64,000 nt of DNA, from positions 248,001 to 312,000 of the forward strand of contig NZ_JANQNS010000008.1 in NCBI RefSeq assembly GCF_028279465.1, given 5' to 3'. The translations under genes were made by a program, and so were the position numbers. The notes under the pieces are model-generated. The model saw nothing but the letters and a program-made list of their open reading frames with translations. It was not told where the DNA came from and searched no databases. Below are positions 1 through 10,955 of this stretch, one piece after another (the first letter of the stretch is position 1; each line of letters opens with the position of its first letter). This stretch comes from Parasphingopyxis sp. (lineage in GTDB: Bacteria; Pseudomonadota; Alphaproteobacteria; Sphingomonadales; Sphingomonadaceae).

Positions 1-1488
1 GGCCAGCCGCTGGCGCTGGCCGCCGGAGAGCCGGGCGCCGCCTTCGCCGAGATAGGTATCGAGGCCGTCCGGCAGCTTCTTGATGAACTCGGCCGCATTG
101 GCCGCTTCGGCAGCGGTCCAGAGATCTTCGTCGCTCGCGTCCCAATCGCCATAGCGCAGATTATCCCGCGCCGAGGCGGCGAAGATCACCGTATCCTGCG
201 GCACCATGGCGATCCGGTTGCGAACCGCGCCCGGATCCGCATCGCGCACATCGACGCCATCAAGCGTCACCGCACCCTTTTGCGGGTCGTAGAAACGCTG
301 GGCGAGCTGGAACAGGGTCGACTTGCCCGCGCCGGAGGGACCGACAACGGCAACCAGCTCGCCCGGGTCGACATGCAGGGTAAAATCTTCGAGCGCCGCC
401 GTCTCCGGGCGCGTCGGATAGTAGAAGGTGACATCGTCGAAATGGAGCGCGCCGCGCGCCGGCTCGGGGAGCGGTTTTGGACTGTCCGGTGCGCGAATTT
501 CAGGAACTTCCTGGAGCAATTCGCTCAGGCGGCCGGCGGCTCCGGCGCCGCGCATCAACTCGCCATAGACTTCGGTCAGTGCGCCGAACGCCCCGGCGAC
601 GATCATGCCGGTCAGCACGAAGGCCGCGACGGCGCCGCCGGTTATCCGATCGTTGATCACGTCTGATGCAGCCTGCCACATCACCATGGTGATCGCGCCG
701 AAAATTAGCGTGATGACGATCGCTGTCATGAATGACCGAATGGTGATCCGCCGGCGGGCCGTTTTGAACGCGCTCTGTACGGCTGTATCGAAACGATCAC
801 CCTCGCGGCGCTCCTGCCCGAAGGCCTGAACGATCTTCATCGCACCCAGCGTTTCCGCGACCATCGCACCGACATCGGCGATGCGATCCTGGCTGTGCCG
901 CGATACGTTACGCAGTTTCCGTCCCAATATGACGATCGGCACGATCGCCAGCGGTATGCCGAGCAGCAGCATCAACGCGAGTTTGGGCGAGAGGGTCAGC
1001 AGATAGATGATCCCGCCGATACCCATCACGATATTGCGCAGGGCGACGGAGATGGTCGTGCCCACGATCATCTCGATCACGGACGTGTCGGACGTCATCC
1101 GCGACGCGATTTCGGAGGGGCGGTTTTCCTCGAAATATTTGGGGTCGAGCGCGAGCAGGTTCCGCTGTACCGCGACGCGCAGATCGGCGACGACGCGCTC
1201 ACCAAGCCAGGACACGAAATAGAAGCGCATCGCCGTCGCCAGCGCCAGCACGACGACGATCAGCAGCAGATAGTAGAAATATTGCGAGATATCGCCCGCC
1301 GTTCCACTGAATCCCTGATCGATCACGCGGCGAAAACCGTCCGGGATTGCCAGCGTGGCCGCGGCCGCGAGGAGCAGCGAGATCGCCGCGCCGAATATGC
1401 GGCCCGGATAGCGGATTGCGAAGCGCCAGATCAGCGCCAAATTGCCGAGATTCTTGGATTTCGGGGTTTCGGTATCGCTCTCGTCCAT
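1..1488 (-). CDS. ABC exporter, fused permease and ATPase, 3' end cut off
   Basis: Only the first 496 codons are in the window; the gene continues past the left edge. Residues about 20-320 form a six-helix exporter membrane domain. The nucleotide-binding domain follows, with Walker A GPSGAGKST near residues 383-391, a Q-loop MVPQD near 428-432 and signature LSGGQRQ just before the edge. The Walker B, D-loop and H-loop lie outside. The architecture is that of MsbA/LmrA-type homodimeric half transporters in the inner membrane. The substrate could be a lipid, a drug or a peptide; the sequence does not say. The ATG at 1488-1486 gives a short charged N terminus before the first helix. Confidence 0.9.
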   Translation of the reverse strand, partial: MDESDTETPKSKNLGNLALIWRFAIRYPGRIFGAAISLLLAAAATLAIPDGFRRVIDQGFSGTAGDISQYFYYLLLIVVVLALATAMRFYFVSWLGERVVADLRVAVQRNLLALDPKYFEENRPSEIASRMTSDTSVIEMIVGTTISVALRNIVMGIGGIIYLLTLSPKLALMLLLGIPLAIVPIVILGRKLRNVSRHSQDRIADVGAMVAETLGAMKIVQAFGQERREGDRFDTAVQSAFKTARRRITIRSFMTAIVITLIFGAITMVMWQAASDVINDRITGGAVAAFVLTGMIVAGAFGALTEVYGELMRGAGAAGRLSELLQEVPEIRAPDSPKPLPEPARGALHFDDVTFYYPTRPETAALEDFTLHVDPGELVAVVGPSGAGKSTLFQLAQRFYDPQKGAVTLDGVDVRDADPGAVRNRIAMVPQDTVIFAASARDNLRYGDWDASDEDLWTAAEAANAAEFIKKLPDGLDTYLGEGGARLSGGQRQRLA

Positions 1489-1619
1489 GGCAATCGCCTA
1501 GCAGCGCGGCCCGAACGGCTCAACACGGCACATTGCAAATTGCTGCATTGCAACGTGACATGAAAAGCGCCTAGAACGCTCCGCCAAGCGGCCATGGTGT
1601 CGCGCATGCGGGGATATTG

Positions 1620-2837
1620 ATGCTTTACAACATGTACGAAATGCAGCGCTCCATGCTGGCGGGGGCCAGCGCGATGGCGGGATGGAGCGCCGAACTGCTG
1701 CAGAATCCGGTGAACCCCTTCGCCTATATGGGCATGGGGCCGATTGTCGCCTCGGCGCTCGATGTCTTCTCTCACGCGTCCGCGCCGCGTGGAAAGCCGG
1801 TATTCGGCATCGAATCGGTGGAGCTGGACTGTGAAACGGTGCCCGTTTCCATCGAGATCGAGGCGCGCAAGCCGTTCGGCCAGCTCAAACATTTCGTGAA
1901 AGACGGGGTTTCGGGTCAGCCCAAGCTGCTGATCGTCGCGCCGATGTCGGGCCACTATGCGACGCTGCTGCGCGGCACGGTGGAACGAATGCTGCCGAGC
2001 CATGATGTTTGGATCACCGATTGGCGCGACGCGAAAACCGTACCGCTAGCCAACGGGCATTTCGATCTCGATGACTATATCGATTATCTGATCGAATTTC
2101 TCGAGCATATTGGGCCGGGCGCGCATATGCTGGCCGTCTGCCAGCCATCCGTACCTTGTTATGCAGCGGCGGCGCTGATGTCTACGGACAAGCATCCGGA
2201 CCGACCGCGCACGCTCACCATGATGGGCGGGCCGATTGATACCCGCGAGGCGCCGACATCGGTGAATACGCTGGCGACGCAGCGCCCGCATGCCTGGTTC
2301 GAGCAGAATGTCATCGCGACCGTGCCGCTCTATTATCAGGGGGCGGGTCGGCAGGTTTATCCCGGCTTCCTCCAGCTCGCTGGCTTCATGTCGATGAATC
2401 TGGGCAACCACATGATTACCCATTGGGAGATGTTCAAACATCTGGTCGAGGGCGACGGCGATAGTGCCGATGCGACCAAGGATTTCTACGACGAGTATCG
2501 CTCGACCTGCGACATGACGGCCGAATTCTACCTGCAGACGATCGATGTCGTGTTCCAGAACCATCTCCTGCCGAAAGGCGAGTTTCGGCATCGCGGCAAT
2601 CTGATAGATCCGTCCGCGATCACCGACATCGCCATGCTGGCGATCGAGGGCGAGCGCGACGATATCTCAGGCCTCGGTCAGACCAAGGCCGCGCTGAAGC
2701 TGTCGTCCAAGCTGCCGAAGAAGAAAAAGAAATATCATATGGCGGAAGAAGTCGGCCATTACGGCATCTTTCACGGCCGCAAATGGCGCGAGCGCATCGC
2801 GCCCGTCGTAGAGGACTGGATCGCGACGCACGATTGA
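1620..2837 (+). CDS. phaZ: Intracellular polyhydroxybutyrate depolymerase
   Basis: This 405-residue protein matches intracellular PHB depolymerases of the Ralstonia PhaZ1 type, which release 3-hydroxybutyrate from storage granules. It starts MLYNMYEMQRSM, as family members do, and has no signal peptide, as expected for a cytoplasmic granule enzyme. The nucleophile of this family is a cysteine rather than serine; here it is in VCQPSVP at about Cys174. ATG at 1620 is preferred over an in-frame TTG one codon upstream. It faces a thiolase operon across a shared terminator. A local phaC or phaB was not seen. Confidence 0.9.
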   Translation: MLYNMYEMQRSMLAGASAMAGWSAELLQNPVNPFAYMGMGPIVASALDVFSHASAPRGKPVFGIESVELDCETVPVSIEIEARKPFGQLKHFVKDGVSGQPKLLIVAPMSGHYATLLRGTVERMLPSHDVWITDWRDAKTVPLANGHFDLDDYIDYLIEFLEHIGPGAHMLAVCQPSVPCYAAAALMSTDKHPDRPRTLTMMGGPIDTREAPTSVNTLATQRPHAWFEQNVIATVPLYYQGAGRQVYPGFLQLAGFMSMNLGNHMITHWEMFKHLVEGDGDSADATKDFYDEYRSTCDMTAEFYLQTIDVVFQNHLLPKGEFRHRGNLIDPSAITDIAMLAIEGERDDISGLGQTKAALKLSSKLPKKKKKYHMAEEVGHYGIFHGRKWRERIAPVVEDWIATHD

Positions 2838-2855
2838 TCGCGGTTGCGTAAACGA

Positions 2856-2887
2856 AAAAGGGCGCCGGCGAAATCCGGCGCCCTTTT
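2856..2887. terminator. Bidirectional intrinsic terminator between phaZ and thiolase
   Basis: A 13-bp perfect stem (AAAAGGGCGCCGG paired with its complement) with a 6-base loop is flanked by an A run on the left and a T run on the right. It can therefore stop transcription from both converging genes. Confidence 0.85.
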
Positions 2888-2905
2888 CTTTTTATCCGCT
2901 GGCCC

Positions 2906-4084
2906 TTAGAGGACTTCGAACAGCCCGGCCGCGCCCATGCCGCCGCCGACGCACATCGTGACGACGACATATTGCGCGCCGCGGCGCTTGCCTTCGATCA
3001 GGGCGTGGCCCGTGCAGCGGGCGCCCGTCATGCCATAGGGGTGGCCGATCGAGATCGAGCCGCCATTGACGTTCAGGAGATCGTTCGGGATGCCGAGACG
3101 GTCGCGGCAATAGATGACCTGCACGGCGAACGCTTCGTTGAGTTCCCAGAGTCCGATATCGTCCATCTTCAGGTCGAACCGTTCGAGCAGCTTCGGAATG
3201 GCGAAGACGGGGCCGATGCCCATCTCGTCAGGCTCGGTGCCGGCGACGGCCATGCCGACATAGCGGCCGAGCGGGGTCAGGCCCTTCTTTTCGGCGACAG
3301 ACGCTTCCATCACGACGCTCGCCGACGAACCGTCGGAAAGCTGAGACGCGTTACCCGCGGTGATCGTCATTTCCGGGCCCATCACCGGCTGCAGCGAAGC
3401 CAAGCCTTCCAGCGTGGTCGAGGGACGGTTGCCCTCATCCTGGGACAGTGTGACTTCTTCCTGGCTCGTCTCGCCGGTCGCTTTGTCGACTACGATCTTT
3501 GTGGTCGTCGTCGGGACGATCTCGTCGTCGAAATGGCCGGCTTCCTGAGCTGCGGCGGTGCGCATCTGGGATTCGAGCGAATATTCGTCCATCGCCTCGC
3601 GGCTGATGTCGTAGCGTTTTGCGACGGTCTCCGCCGTGCCGAGCATCGGCATATAGACGTCCTTGTGCATGGCCACGAGCTCGGGGTCGGGCTGGACGCG
3701 CATTTCCTTGGTCTGGACGAGCGAGATCGATTCGAGCCCACCGGCGACCACGATATCCATCCGATCGACGATCACCTGCTTGGCCGCAGTGGCGATCGTC
3801 ATGAGGCCGGACGAGCATTGCCGGTCCATCGTCATGCCCGAAACGCCGACCGGCAGGCCGGAGCGCAGCGCAATCTGCCGGCCGACATTGGTGCCGGTCG
3901 AACCCTGCTGTAGCGCCGCGCCGATGATGCAGTCGTCGACCTCGCCCCCCTTGATGCCGGCGCGCTCGACTGCGGCCTTGACCGCGAAGCTGCCGAGCGT
4001 CGGACCCTGCGTATTGTTGAACGCGCCGCGATAGGCCTTGCCGATCGGGGTGCGGGCGGTGGAAACGATAACTGCATCACGCAT
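2906..4084 (-). CDS. Acetyl-CoA C-acyltransferase (thiolase family)
   Basis: A full-length 392-residue thiolase. The acyl-accepting cysteine is Cys90 in MDRQCSSGL. The other catalytic residues are His348 in GHPYGMTG and Cys378 in TMCVGGGMG. Such enzymes either cleave 3-ketoacyl-CoA in beta-oxidation or condense acetyl-CoA. The N-terminal [16 protein letters not shown] and overall form fit a FadA-like degradative thiolase, but a PhaA-type role cannot be excluded. It is the last gene of an operon after a MaoC hydratase and a CMD-family protein, which favours acyl-CoA breakdown. AAGGAG lies 9 bases before the ATG. Confidence 0.9.
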   Translation of the reverse strand: MRDAVIVSTARTPIGKAYRGAFNNTQGPTLGSFAVKAAVERAGIKGGEVDDCIIGAALQQGSTGTNVGRQIALRSGLPVGVSGMTMDRQCSSGLMTIATAAKQVIVDRMDIVVAGGLESISLVQTKEMRVQPDPELVAMHKDVYMPMLGTAETVAKRYDISREAMDEYSLESQMRTAAAQEAGHFDDEIVPTTTTKIVVDKATGETSQEEVTLSQDEGNRPSTTLEGLASLQPVMGPEMTITAGNASQLSDGSSASVVMEASVAEKKGLTPLGRYVGMAVAGTEPDEMGIGPVFAIPKLLERFDLKMDDIGLWELNEAFAVQVIYCRDRLGIPNDLLNVNGGSISIGHPYGMTGARCTGHALIEGKRRGAQYVVVTMCVGGGMGAAGLFEVL

Positions 4085-4116
4085 GGTGAAACTCCTTGTT
4101 GAATTACGGTGTTAGG

Positions 4117-4659
4117 TCAGGCCGGGATCGGCGGCGTGCCGGCTTCCGGCGGAATATCGAAAGTGCCGATGATCATTGCGACGCCCTGGTAAAAACCGAC
4201 AAGCTGCACGATTTCGAACAGCTGGTCCGATGTGAAATGCGCCGAAACCCGCGCAAACTCTTCATCGTCGAGATGGCGGCGCTCGATGAGGATATCAACC
4301 GTGGCGATCAGCGCCGCATCGGCATCGGACCAACCGCCCGATTCCGTGTCCTTCTTCGCCAGCGCCTCAAGCTGTTCGGCATCGATACCGCAACGCTCGG
4401 CGAAGAGCGCGGCATGCATGCCCCACTCATACTCCGAACCGATCCGCGCTGCCGTCCGGAAGATGACGAGTTCGCGCTCGCGCATCGGCAGCGGACCCTT
4501 GTCGAGCAAAGACCCGTCGGCGAACTTCTTCCACGCGCGTTCGGACGTGCCGATGATACGGAACAGCATCGGCGGCGGGACGTCGTCGGGCGTCAGTGCA
4601 TCGAAAGCCGGCGCCAGCGCTTCGGGATAGGGTTCGGACAGGGGCGCAATCCGCGTCAT
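4117..4659 (-). CDS. Carboxymuconolactone decarboxylase (AhpD-like) family protein
   Basis: The 180-residue all-helical protein carries the CMD-type core LPMRERELVIFRTAARIGSEYEWGMH and a C-terminal DQLFEIVQLVGFYQGVAM helix typical of the family. The CxxC pair used by peroxidase-type AhpD proteins is missing, so a disulfide-based reductase role is unlikely; many such proteins have no assigned reaction. Its ATG overlaps the stop of the upstream MaoC gene by 4 bases (ATGA), indicating translational coupling. A longer upstream frame exists but runs through the MaoC gene and is not used. Confidence 0.82.
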   Translation of the reverse strand: MTRIAPLSEPYPEALAPAFDALTPDDVPPPMLFRIIGTSERAWKKFADGSLLDKGPLPMRERELVIFRTAARIGSEYEWGMHAALFAERCGIDAEQLEALAKKDTESGGWSDADAALIATVDILIERRHLDDEEFARVSAHFTSDQLFEIVQLVGFYQGVAMIIGTFDIPPEAGTPPIPA

Positions 4660-5114
4660 GTGAAGAACTGGCTGATCCATTCGGCGATCAGGGCGGGCTT
4701 CTCCTCGCCCTCGATCTCGACGGTAAATTCCAGCGTCTGCTGATACTGGTTCGGGCGCTTTTCGATGAGTTCGAGCAGCTTGAAATGGCCGCGCACGCGC
4801 TTGCCGGATTTTACCGGCGCGAGGAAGCGCGTTTTGTTGCCGCCATAATTGACGCCCATCTTCACGCCTTCGGGGCGTGGGCAATCGGATTTCGCCATCA
4901 TCACCGGAAACAGCGAAAGCGTGAGAAAACCATGCGCGATCGTCGTCCCGAACGGCGTCATCTTCGCCGCCTCTTCGTTGACATGGATGAACTGGTGATC
5001 CCCGGTCGCATCGGCGAATTTGTTGATCATGTCTTGGTCGACTGTGATCCATTCGGATGTGCCCAGATCCTGTCCGGCCATGTTCATCATTTCGTCGATG
5101 CTGACGGTGCTCAT
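4656..5114 (-). CDS. MaoC family enoyl-CoA hydratase-like protein
   Basis: A single hotdog domain of 152 residues with the hydratase-2 signature DATGDHQFIH, followed by GTTIAHGFLTLSL. In this family the Asp and His of the first motif hydrate trans-2-enoyl-CoA to the (R)-3-hydroxyacyl-CoA. That product can feed PHA synthesis, which fits the PHB depolymerase gene close by. It is the first gene of the three-gene minus-strand operon, with GAGGAAA as the ribosome binding site. The operon is divergent from putA across about 100 bases. Confidence 0.85.
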   Translation of the reverse strand: MSTVSIDEMMNMAGQDLGTSEWITVDQDMINKFADATGDHQFIHVNEEAAKMTPFGTTIAHGFLTLSLFPVMMAKSDCPRPEGVKMGVNYGGNKTRFLAPVKSGKRVRGHFKLLELIEKRPNQYQQTLEFTVEIEGEEKPALIAEWISQFFT

Positions 5115-5215
5115 ATACGTTTCCTCTTTGTGATTATCTGCTAAATGGAGCGGGCTTCCCGCTCATAGTGCCAGCGTATAGTGGAAGCCAAATCCTCTAA
5201 CCGCAAGGCCCGTCC

Positions 5216-8200
5216 ATGCCCAGCCAGATGCACGATCCCGATTCCGCTACGTCAGCCGCGTGGGAGCATATGGAAGAGGTGCATCACGCGCCCGAGCCGG
5301 AAGTGCTGCTACCGCTGGTCGAGCGGGCGCGACTCGCGCCGGACGAGCGCGCGCGGGTCGAAGCGACGGCGCTCGAATTGCTCGCCGATCTGCGCGAGGG
5401 GCAGCGCACGGGCTGGGTCAATCAGTTCCTCCAGGAATATCGGCTCAACAGTTCCGAAGGCGTCGCGCTGCTCAGCCTCGCCGAGGCGTTTCTGCGCGTG
5501 CCCGATCCCGATACCGCGGACCGACTGATCTCGGACAAGCTTGGCGATGGCGACTGGCGCTCGCATCGCGGTCAATCGCATTCGCAGCTCGTCAACTCGG
5601 CGACCTGGGGGCTGGTGATCGGCCGCGCGCTGGTAGGGCAGCAGGAACAGGCCAATGCGCTGAAACGGTTGATCTCGCGCTCCGGGGAGCCTTTCGTCCG
5701 CCAGGCGGTCGGTGCGGCGATGCGGATGATGGGCGAGATCTTCGTCATGGGTCGCACGATCGACGAAGCGATCCGCCGGATGAAGAAGCCGGAGAATAGA
5801 GGCTTTACCGCGAGCTTTGACATGCTCGGCGAAGCGGCGCGGACCTTCCCCGATGCGGACCGCTATTTCGAGTCCTATCTCCGCGCGATCGAAACCGTCG
5901 GCAAGGCGCGCGGCGACGGGACGACCGAGGAGAATCATTCGGTCTCGGTGAAGCTGTCCGCGTTGCATCCGCGCTATGAGGTTGCGCAATGGGGTCGGTG
6001 CGTGCCCGCGCTGACCGAGATGCTCGAAGCTTTGGCGGAAGCGGCCGCCAAGGCCCAAATCGGACTGACCGTCGATGCCGAGGAATCCGAGCGGCTGGAG
6101 ATGAGCCTCGATATTATCGAAGCGATTGCCGGGCTGCCGTCGCTCAAAGGCTGGAACGGCTTCGGCATGGCGATCCAGGCCTATGGCAAGCGCGCCCAGC
6201 GGACTATCGGCTGGGCCGAAGCGCTGGCCAGCCGCACGGGGCGTTCGATGCCGGTGCGGCTTGTCAAAGGCGCCTATTGGGACAGCGAGATCAAGCATGC
6301 ACAGGAGATGGGCCTGTCCGACTATCCGCTGTTCACGCGCAAGGCCGCGACCGATGTCTGCTATCTCGCCTGCGCGAAGGACATGCTCGAGGCCAAGTCC
6401 ATCCGCCCGGCCTTCGCTACCCACAATGCGCTGACCGCCGCGACGATCATCGAATGGGCGCCGGACAAAAGGAGCTTCGAGTTTCAGCGGCTGCACGGCA
6501 TGGGCGAGGGGCTGTTCGAGCGGCTGGTGCGCGACGAGGGCTATCGCTGCCGCATCTACGCGCCCGTGGGCGGGCACCGCGACCTGCTTGCCTATCTCGT
6601 GCGGCGCCTGCTGGAGAATGGCGCGAATTCGAGCTTCGTTCACCAGCTCGCCGACGAGCAACTGACCGACGATCAGCTGCTGGCCGATCCGGTCGACAAG
6701 ATCGTCGCCGTCCGCGGCACGCGGCATCCGAGCATCCCGCTGCCCAAGGATCTGTTCATGCCGCAACGGCCGAACAGCCAGGGGCTGGACCTCGAAGATT
6801 GGCGGGTTCTGAAACGCGTGAAGGAGGGCATAGCCAAGCGCTCCGATATCGGCCCCGAACCCGATCCCGTGACCGATGTCGCACCGTCGATCGACCGGGC
6901 GAGCGCGGCCTTTCCGGATTGGTCCGCCCTGCCGGTCGAGGAGCGCGCCGGCTGCCTGATCCGGCTGGCCGATCTGTTCGAGGAGCGGCGCGGCGAGCTG
7001 ATGGCGCTCGCCGTGCACGAAGCCAACAAGACGATCCCCGACGCGCTGGCCGAAGTGCGCGAAGCGATCGATTTCTGCCGCTATTATGCGGGCGAAGCTG
7101 TCGAGAAGTTGCAGCCCGAAGAGCTGCCGGGCCCGACCGGCGAGAGCAATGTGTTGCGGATGGAAGGGCGGGGCGTTTGGACCTGCATCGCGCCATGGAA
7201 TTTTCCGTTGGCGATTTTCACGGGCCAAGTCGTCGCCGCGCTCGTCACCGGCAACACGGTTATCGCCAAGCCCGCACCGCAGACGCCGCGGATCGCGGCC
7301 GAAGCTGTGCGGCTCGCGCACAAGGCCGGCGTACCGAAGGATGCGCTGATCCTGGCGCCGGGCGGTCCCGAAGTGGGCGCGGCGCTGACCGGCGACCCCC
7401 GCATTGCAGGTGTTGCGTTTACGGGCTCGACAGCCACAGCGAAGAAGATCGCGCACAGCCTGCTCGAAGGCGAGGATCGGCCGATCGTCCCGCTGATCGC
7501 GGAGACGGGCGGCGTCAATGCGATGATCGTCGATTCCACGGCCTTGCCGGAGCAGGTCGTCGCGGACGTGCTGCTCTCCGCTTTTGGCTCCGCCGGGCAG
7601 CGCTGCTCCGCCTTGCGGCTGCTGCTGGTGCAGGAAGAAGTGGCCGATCAGATGATCGAGATGCTGACCGGCGCGATGGACGCGCTGATCGTCGGCGATC
7701 CGGCCGATCACGAGACCGATGTGGGCCCGGTCATCGACGATGCGGCGTACGAGAAGCTGATGGCGTATCGCGCGGCGATGAAGGATCGATGGCTAAAGAC
7801 GCTGGATGTGCCCGAACAGGGCCGCTTCGTGCCGCCGACGCTGATCCGGCTCGACAGCATGGACGACCTTACCACCGAATGGTTCGGCCCACTGCTGCAC
7901 GTCGCGACATGGAGGTCGGGCAAGCTTGAAGAGACGGTGCGCCGCGTGAACGCCAAGGGCTTTGGCCTCACCATGGGGCTGCACAGCCGGATTGCGCGCG
8001 CGGGCGATCTCGTCGAGGCGAAAGCGCGGGTCGGTAATCTCTACGTCAATCGTTCGATGATCGGCGCGATCGTCGGTTCCCAGCCATTTGGCGGGGAGGG
8101 GCTTTCCGGCACTGGCCCCAAGGCCGGCGGGCCGCATTACCTGCCACGTTTTTGCGCCGAGCGCGTGACGAGCATCGACACGACGAGCGCGGGCGGCAAT

Positions 8201-8242
8201 GCGGCGCTCTTAAGCCTCGAAGATGTCGGGCTGGGGCTCTAG
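5216..8242 (+). CDS. putA: Bifunctional proline dehydrogenase / glutamate-semialdehyde dehydrogenase
   Basis: This 1008-residue enzyme oxidises proline to glutamate in two steps, first on FAD and then on NAD+. The proline dehydrogenase barrel has [25 protein letters not shown] and the GANSSFVH end motif. The aldehyde dehydrogenase half has PWNFPLAIF, Glu763 in AETGG and catalytic Cys797 in GQRCSALR. The length matches minimal type A PutA proteins of about 1000 residues. No N-terminal ribbon-helix-helix domain is present, so it should not repress its own gene as E. coli PutA does. Its TAG stop shares a CTAG with the opposing carrier gene. Confidence 0.95.
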   Translation: MPSQMHDPDSATSAAWEHMEEVHHAPEPEVLLPLVERARLAPDERARVEATALELLADLREGQRTGWVNQFLQEYRLNSSEGVALLSLAEAFLRVPDPDTADRLISDKLGDGDWRSHRGQSHSQLVNSATWGLVIGRALVGQQEQANALKRLISRSGEPFVRQAVGAAMRMMGEIFVMGRTIDEAIRRMKKPENRGFTASFDMLGEAARTFPDADRYFESYLRAIETVGKARGDGTTEENHSVSVKLSALHPRYEVAQWGRCVPALTEMLEALAEAAAKAQIGLTVDAEESERLEMSLDIIEAIAGLPSLKGWNGFGMAIQAYGKRAQRTIGWAEALASRTGRSMPVRLVKGAYWDSEIKHAQEMGLSDYPLFTRKAATDVCYLACAKDMLEAKSIRPAFATHNALTAATIIEWAPDKRSFEFQRLHGMGEGLFERLVRDEGYRCRIYAPVGGHRDLLAYLVRRLLENGANSSFVHQLADEQLTDDQLLADPVDKIVAVRGTRHPSIPLPKDLFMPQRPNSQGLDLEDWRVLKRVKEGIAKRSDIGPEPDPVTDVAPSIDRASAAFPDWSALPVEERAGCLIRLADLFEERRGELMALAVHEANKTIPDALAEVREAIDFCRYYAGEAVEKLQPEELPGPTGESNVLRMEGRGVWTCIAPWNFPLAIFTGQVVAALVTGNTVIAKPAPQTPRIAAEAVRLAHKAGVPKDALILAPGGPEVGAALTGDPRIAGVAFTGSTATAKKIAHSLLEGEDRPIVPLIAETGGVNAMIVDSTALPEQVVADVLLSAFGSAGQRCSALRLLLVQEEVADQMIEMLTGAMDALIVGDPADHETDVGPVIDDAAYEKLMAYRAAMKDRWLKTLDVPEQGRFVPPTLIRLDSMDDLTTEWFGPLLHVATWRSGKLEETVRRVNAKGFGLTMGLHSRIARAGDLVEAKARVGNLYVNRSMIGAIVGSQPFGGEGLSGTGPKAGGPHYLPRFCAERVTSIDTTSAGGNAALLSLEDVGLGL

Positions 8243-9708
8243 CTGAACCCGGCTGCTTGGGCGCCAAGCAGAAAGATGGTCGCCATCACGAACAGGGCGA
8301 TGAGCGGCCGCCAGATAAAGGTGAGCCAGGTACCGAAACTCACGCGCGCGGCGGTCAGGCAACCCATCAGCGCGGCGCTCGTGGGAACGACGAGATTGGT
8401 AAGGCCGTCGCCAAGCTGGAAGGCGAGCACGGTCACCTGCCGCGTCACGCCCGAGATGTCGCCGAGCGGCGCGAGCAACGGCATGGTCACCGCCGCCTGG
8501 CCCGATCCCGATGGGATGAAGAAGTTGATACAGCTCTGGGCCAAGAACATGCCAAAGGCGGTCAACCATTCGGGCAGCAGCAATGTTACCGAGGAGAGCG
8601 CATTGAGGGTCGCGTTGAGCAGGCTGGGCACGGTCGGGTCGTCGCCGCCCATTAACAAGACGATGCCCTTTGCGGCCGCGACGATCAGGATCACCGGCAC
8701 CATTTGCGCGGCGCCATCGCGAAAGGCTCCGGCCAATCGGCCCGCGTCGAGATCGTTGAGACGGAATGCCCATGCGACCAGCGCTGCCGCGAGTCCGATG
8801 GCGAAGAACTGCCCGCCCATTTCGGCAAAATAATAGCCCTCGGCGGCGACGCCCCATGCGACCCATGCCACGCCTGCGACAAGTATCGCGACGATCAGCG
8901 CGTCACCGATACCGAACCGCGGTTGGTGACCGCCGTCTGCGATCTCTTCAAGATCGCCATGGGTGCCATAAACGAGCGAGGTCTCAGGGGCGAGCCGCAC
9001 GCGCCGTGCATAGCGCCAGACATAGGCGGCCGAGAGCGTTGTAAACAGAAGCCACATCGCGAGCCTGACTTCGATGCCCGACATCGCCGGAACGCCAGCG
9101 ACGCTTTGCGCGATGATGACGTTGAACGGGTTCATCCAGGAGGTCGCGAACCCGATCTGGCTGCCACAGAAACAGACAAGCAAAGCCGTGATCCCGTCAT
9201 AGCCGGCGCGGATAAGCACCGGCGTGAGCACTAGGGTCAGTGCGATGGTTTCCTCGGCCATACCGAACACCGCGCCGCATAGCGAGAAGATCACGAACAG
9301 CACCGGAATCATCAGATCGCTCGGGTTCTCGGCGTTCGACGTCAGCGCGGCGATCCCGCGCTCGATCGCGCCTGTATGCATGATAATCCCGAACACGCCG
9401 CCGATGATCAGGATGAAAGCGCCGAGCGCGACCACGCCGCTCTCCCGTCCGCCACTGACCAGGCCGTTGTATAGAAAGTCGATCAGACCGGTGCGTTCCG
9501 CCGACCCGAACCAGGGTGCGCCCTGCGCTTCGCTCAGTGCGCGGTAGCTGGCCGGATCGATGCGATCGGTGCCGGGAATATAGTCATAGACGCCCGGCGC
9601 GAAAATCCACGTCGCGGCGAAGGTGATCAGCGCCAGCGCCAGCAGGAGAATAAGCACGTCAGGGATGCGCGAGACCCTGGTTTCGGCGCGGCTGTCAGTC
9701 TCCGTCAT
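8239..9708 (-). CDS. YfcC/DcuC-family inner-membrane carrier
   Basis: The 489-residue protein has about 12 hydrophobic segments, among them [31 protein letters not shown] and the C-terminal [20 protein letters not shown]. These are signatures of the YfcC branch of the DcuC family. Members are annotated as C4-dicarboxylate or basic amino-acid carriers, but few have tested substrates. The convergent overlap with putA makes an amino-acid or dicarboxylate substrate plausible, though that is inference. The MscS gene lies 22 bases upstream on the same strand and may share its promoter. Confidence 0.82.
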   Translation of the reverse strand: MTETDSRAETRVSRIPDVLILLLALALITFAATWIFAPGVYDYIPGTDRIDPASYRALSEAQGAPWFGSAERTGLIDFLYNGLVSGGRESGVVALGAFILIIGGVFGIIMHTGAIERGIAALTSNAENPSDLMIPVLFVIFSLCGAVFGMAEETIALTLVLTPVLIRAGYDGITALLVCFCGSQIGFATSWMNPFNVIIAQSVAGVPAMSGIEVRLAMWLLFTTLSAAYVWRYARRVRLAPETSLVYGTHGDLEEIADGGHQPRFGIGDALIVAILVAGVAWVAWGVAAEGYYFAEMGGQFFAIGLAAALVAWAFRLNDLDAGRLAGAFRDGAAQMVPVILIVAAAKGIVLLMGGDDPTVPSLLNATLNALSSVTLLLPEWLTAFGMFLAQSCINFFIPSGSGQAAVTMPLLAPLGDISGVTRQVTVLAFQLGDGLTNLVVPTSAALMGCLTAARVSFGTWLTFIWRPLIALFVMATIFLLGAQAAGFS

Positions 9709-9730
9709 ACGAGCTTCGCGTCGATCGCCA

Positions 9731-10906
9731 TCAGCTCGCTTCTTGCGCGCCGCTCCAGCCGCCCTCCGGATAGGGCAGGATCATCTCGCCATCCGGCGCT
9801 GCGGTGAAGGTCGTTTGCGTCGGATAGGCGAATTCAAGGCCTTCCTCAGCGAAGCGTTTGAAGATTGCGACACCGACCGCGTGACGGGCATTGTAGACGA
9901 CTTCATAATCGGCGCTCTGCACGTCGAACTGCAGCTCGTAATCGAGGCTGGAATCGCCGAATCCGGTAAAGCCCGAGCGGATGAAAGTATGGCCCTCGGC
10001 ATTGACGACATCGCGCAGGATATCGGGCACGCGCTTCGCCTTTTCGGCATCGGTCTGGTAGATCACACCGACAGCGAAAATTATGCGGCGGCGGTTGAGC
10101 CGGGTCAGGTTCAATATCTCCTTGTCGAGCAGATTGGTGTTCGAGATGATCACTTCCTCGCCCGTTACCGACCGGAGCCGCGTCGATTTCAGCCCGATCT
10201 GCTCGACGGTCGCGAAGGTCCCGTCATAGTTGATCGTGTCACCGACCTTGAACGGCTTGTCGAAGATGATCGAGAGCGCGGCGAAAAGGTCGGAGAAGAT
10301 GCCCTGCGCGGCCAGGCCGATAGCGATGCCGCCGATGCCGAGACCGGCGATCAGACCTGTCACATTGACGTTGAGATTATCGAGGACGACGATCGTCGCG
10401 ATTGCCACGACGCCGAAGGTGACGAGCACGCGGATCAGCTTCATCGCGCTGCCCAGCGCTTCGCTCGAGCTTTCGTCGGTCCGGGTACGGTGTTCGACGA
10501 AGCCGAGAATGATCGACCGCGTCCAGATCGCAACCTGAACAATCATCGCGATCGAGAACAGGAAAGCGATCGACTGCGCGATCAGGCTCGGCGCGGCGGA
10601 GAGGACCGCGACAATTTCCAGCGCCAGCGCAATCATGAACCAGGTGCGCGTCTTTGCAATCGCTCGGCCGACAACCGATTGCCACGTGTCGAGGCTCGTA
10701 TTGCGCTCGTACAGGCGACGTCCGAACCGTCGAATTCCGATCAGGACGAGCACAATTAGAAAGGCGACGCCCAGACCGATCAGGATCTCCACAGAGTGGG
10801 TCTCCACCCAGGCTATGCCGTCATCTGCGAACGTCCGGAACCGATCGCCCAGGTTCGTATCGCCCATATCGGGCAGGATTTCGGCAGCTTCGCTGGGCTG
10901 AGTCAT
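9731..10906 (-). CDS. MscS-family mechanosensitive channel
   Basis: A 391-residue small-conductance channel homologue. An N-terminal helix (ILIGLGVAFLIVLVLIG) and further segments precede the pore-lining helix LIAGLGIGGIAIGLAAQGIF, which has the Gly/Ala packing pattern of MscS TM3. The beta domain follows with FKVGDTINYDGTFATVEQIGL. Such channels open under membrane tension to release solutes in osmotic downshock. About 150 C-terminal residues form the cytoplasmic cage. It appears to lead a two-gene unit with the YfcC-type carrier. Confidence 0.9.
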   Translation of the reverse strand: MTQPSEAAEILPDMGDTNLGDRFRTFADDGIAWVETHSVEILIGLGVAFLIVLVLIGIRRFGRRLYERNTSLDTWQSVVGRAIAKTRTWFMIALALEIVAVLSAAPSLIAQSIAFLFSIAMIVQVAIWTRSIILGFVEHRTRTDESSSEALGSAMKLIRVLVTFGVVAIATIVVLDNLNVNVTGLIAGLGIGGIAIGLAAQGIFSDLFAALSIIFDKPFKVGDTINYDGTFATVEQIGLKSTRLRSVTGEEVIISNTNLLDKEILNLTRLNRRRIIFAVGVIYQTDAEKAKRVPDILRDVVNAEGHTFIRSGFTGFGDSSLDYELQFDVQSADYEVVYNARHAVGVAIFKRFAEEGLEFAYPTQTTFTAAPDGEMILPYPEGGWSGAQEAS

Positions 10907-10955
10907 CGTGAAACGGCTCTTAAGCGTTTAGCGCCTCGCTTGTCGAGCGCAGCCG

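Noticed and set aside
4117-5052. 311-codon form of the CMD-family protein
   Set aside because: The extra 131 codons overlap the MaoC gene in another frame; the ATGA-coupled start gives the family length.
5309-7711. 800-codon minus-strand frame inside putA
   Set aside because: It is the GC-driven shadow of a strongly supported plus-strand enzyme; its product has a His/Arg/Asp-rich composition and no motifs.
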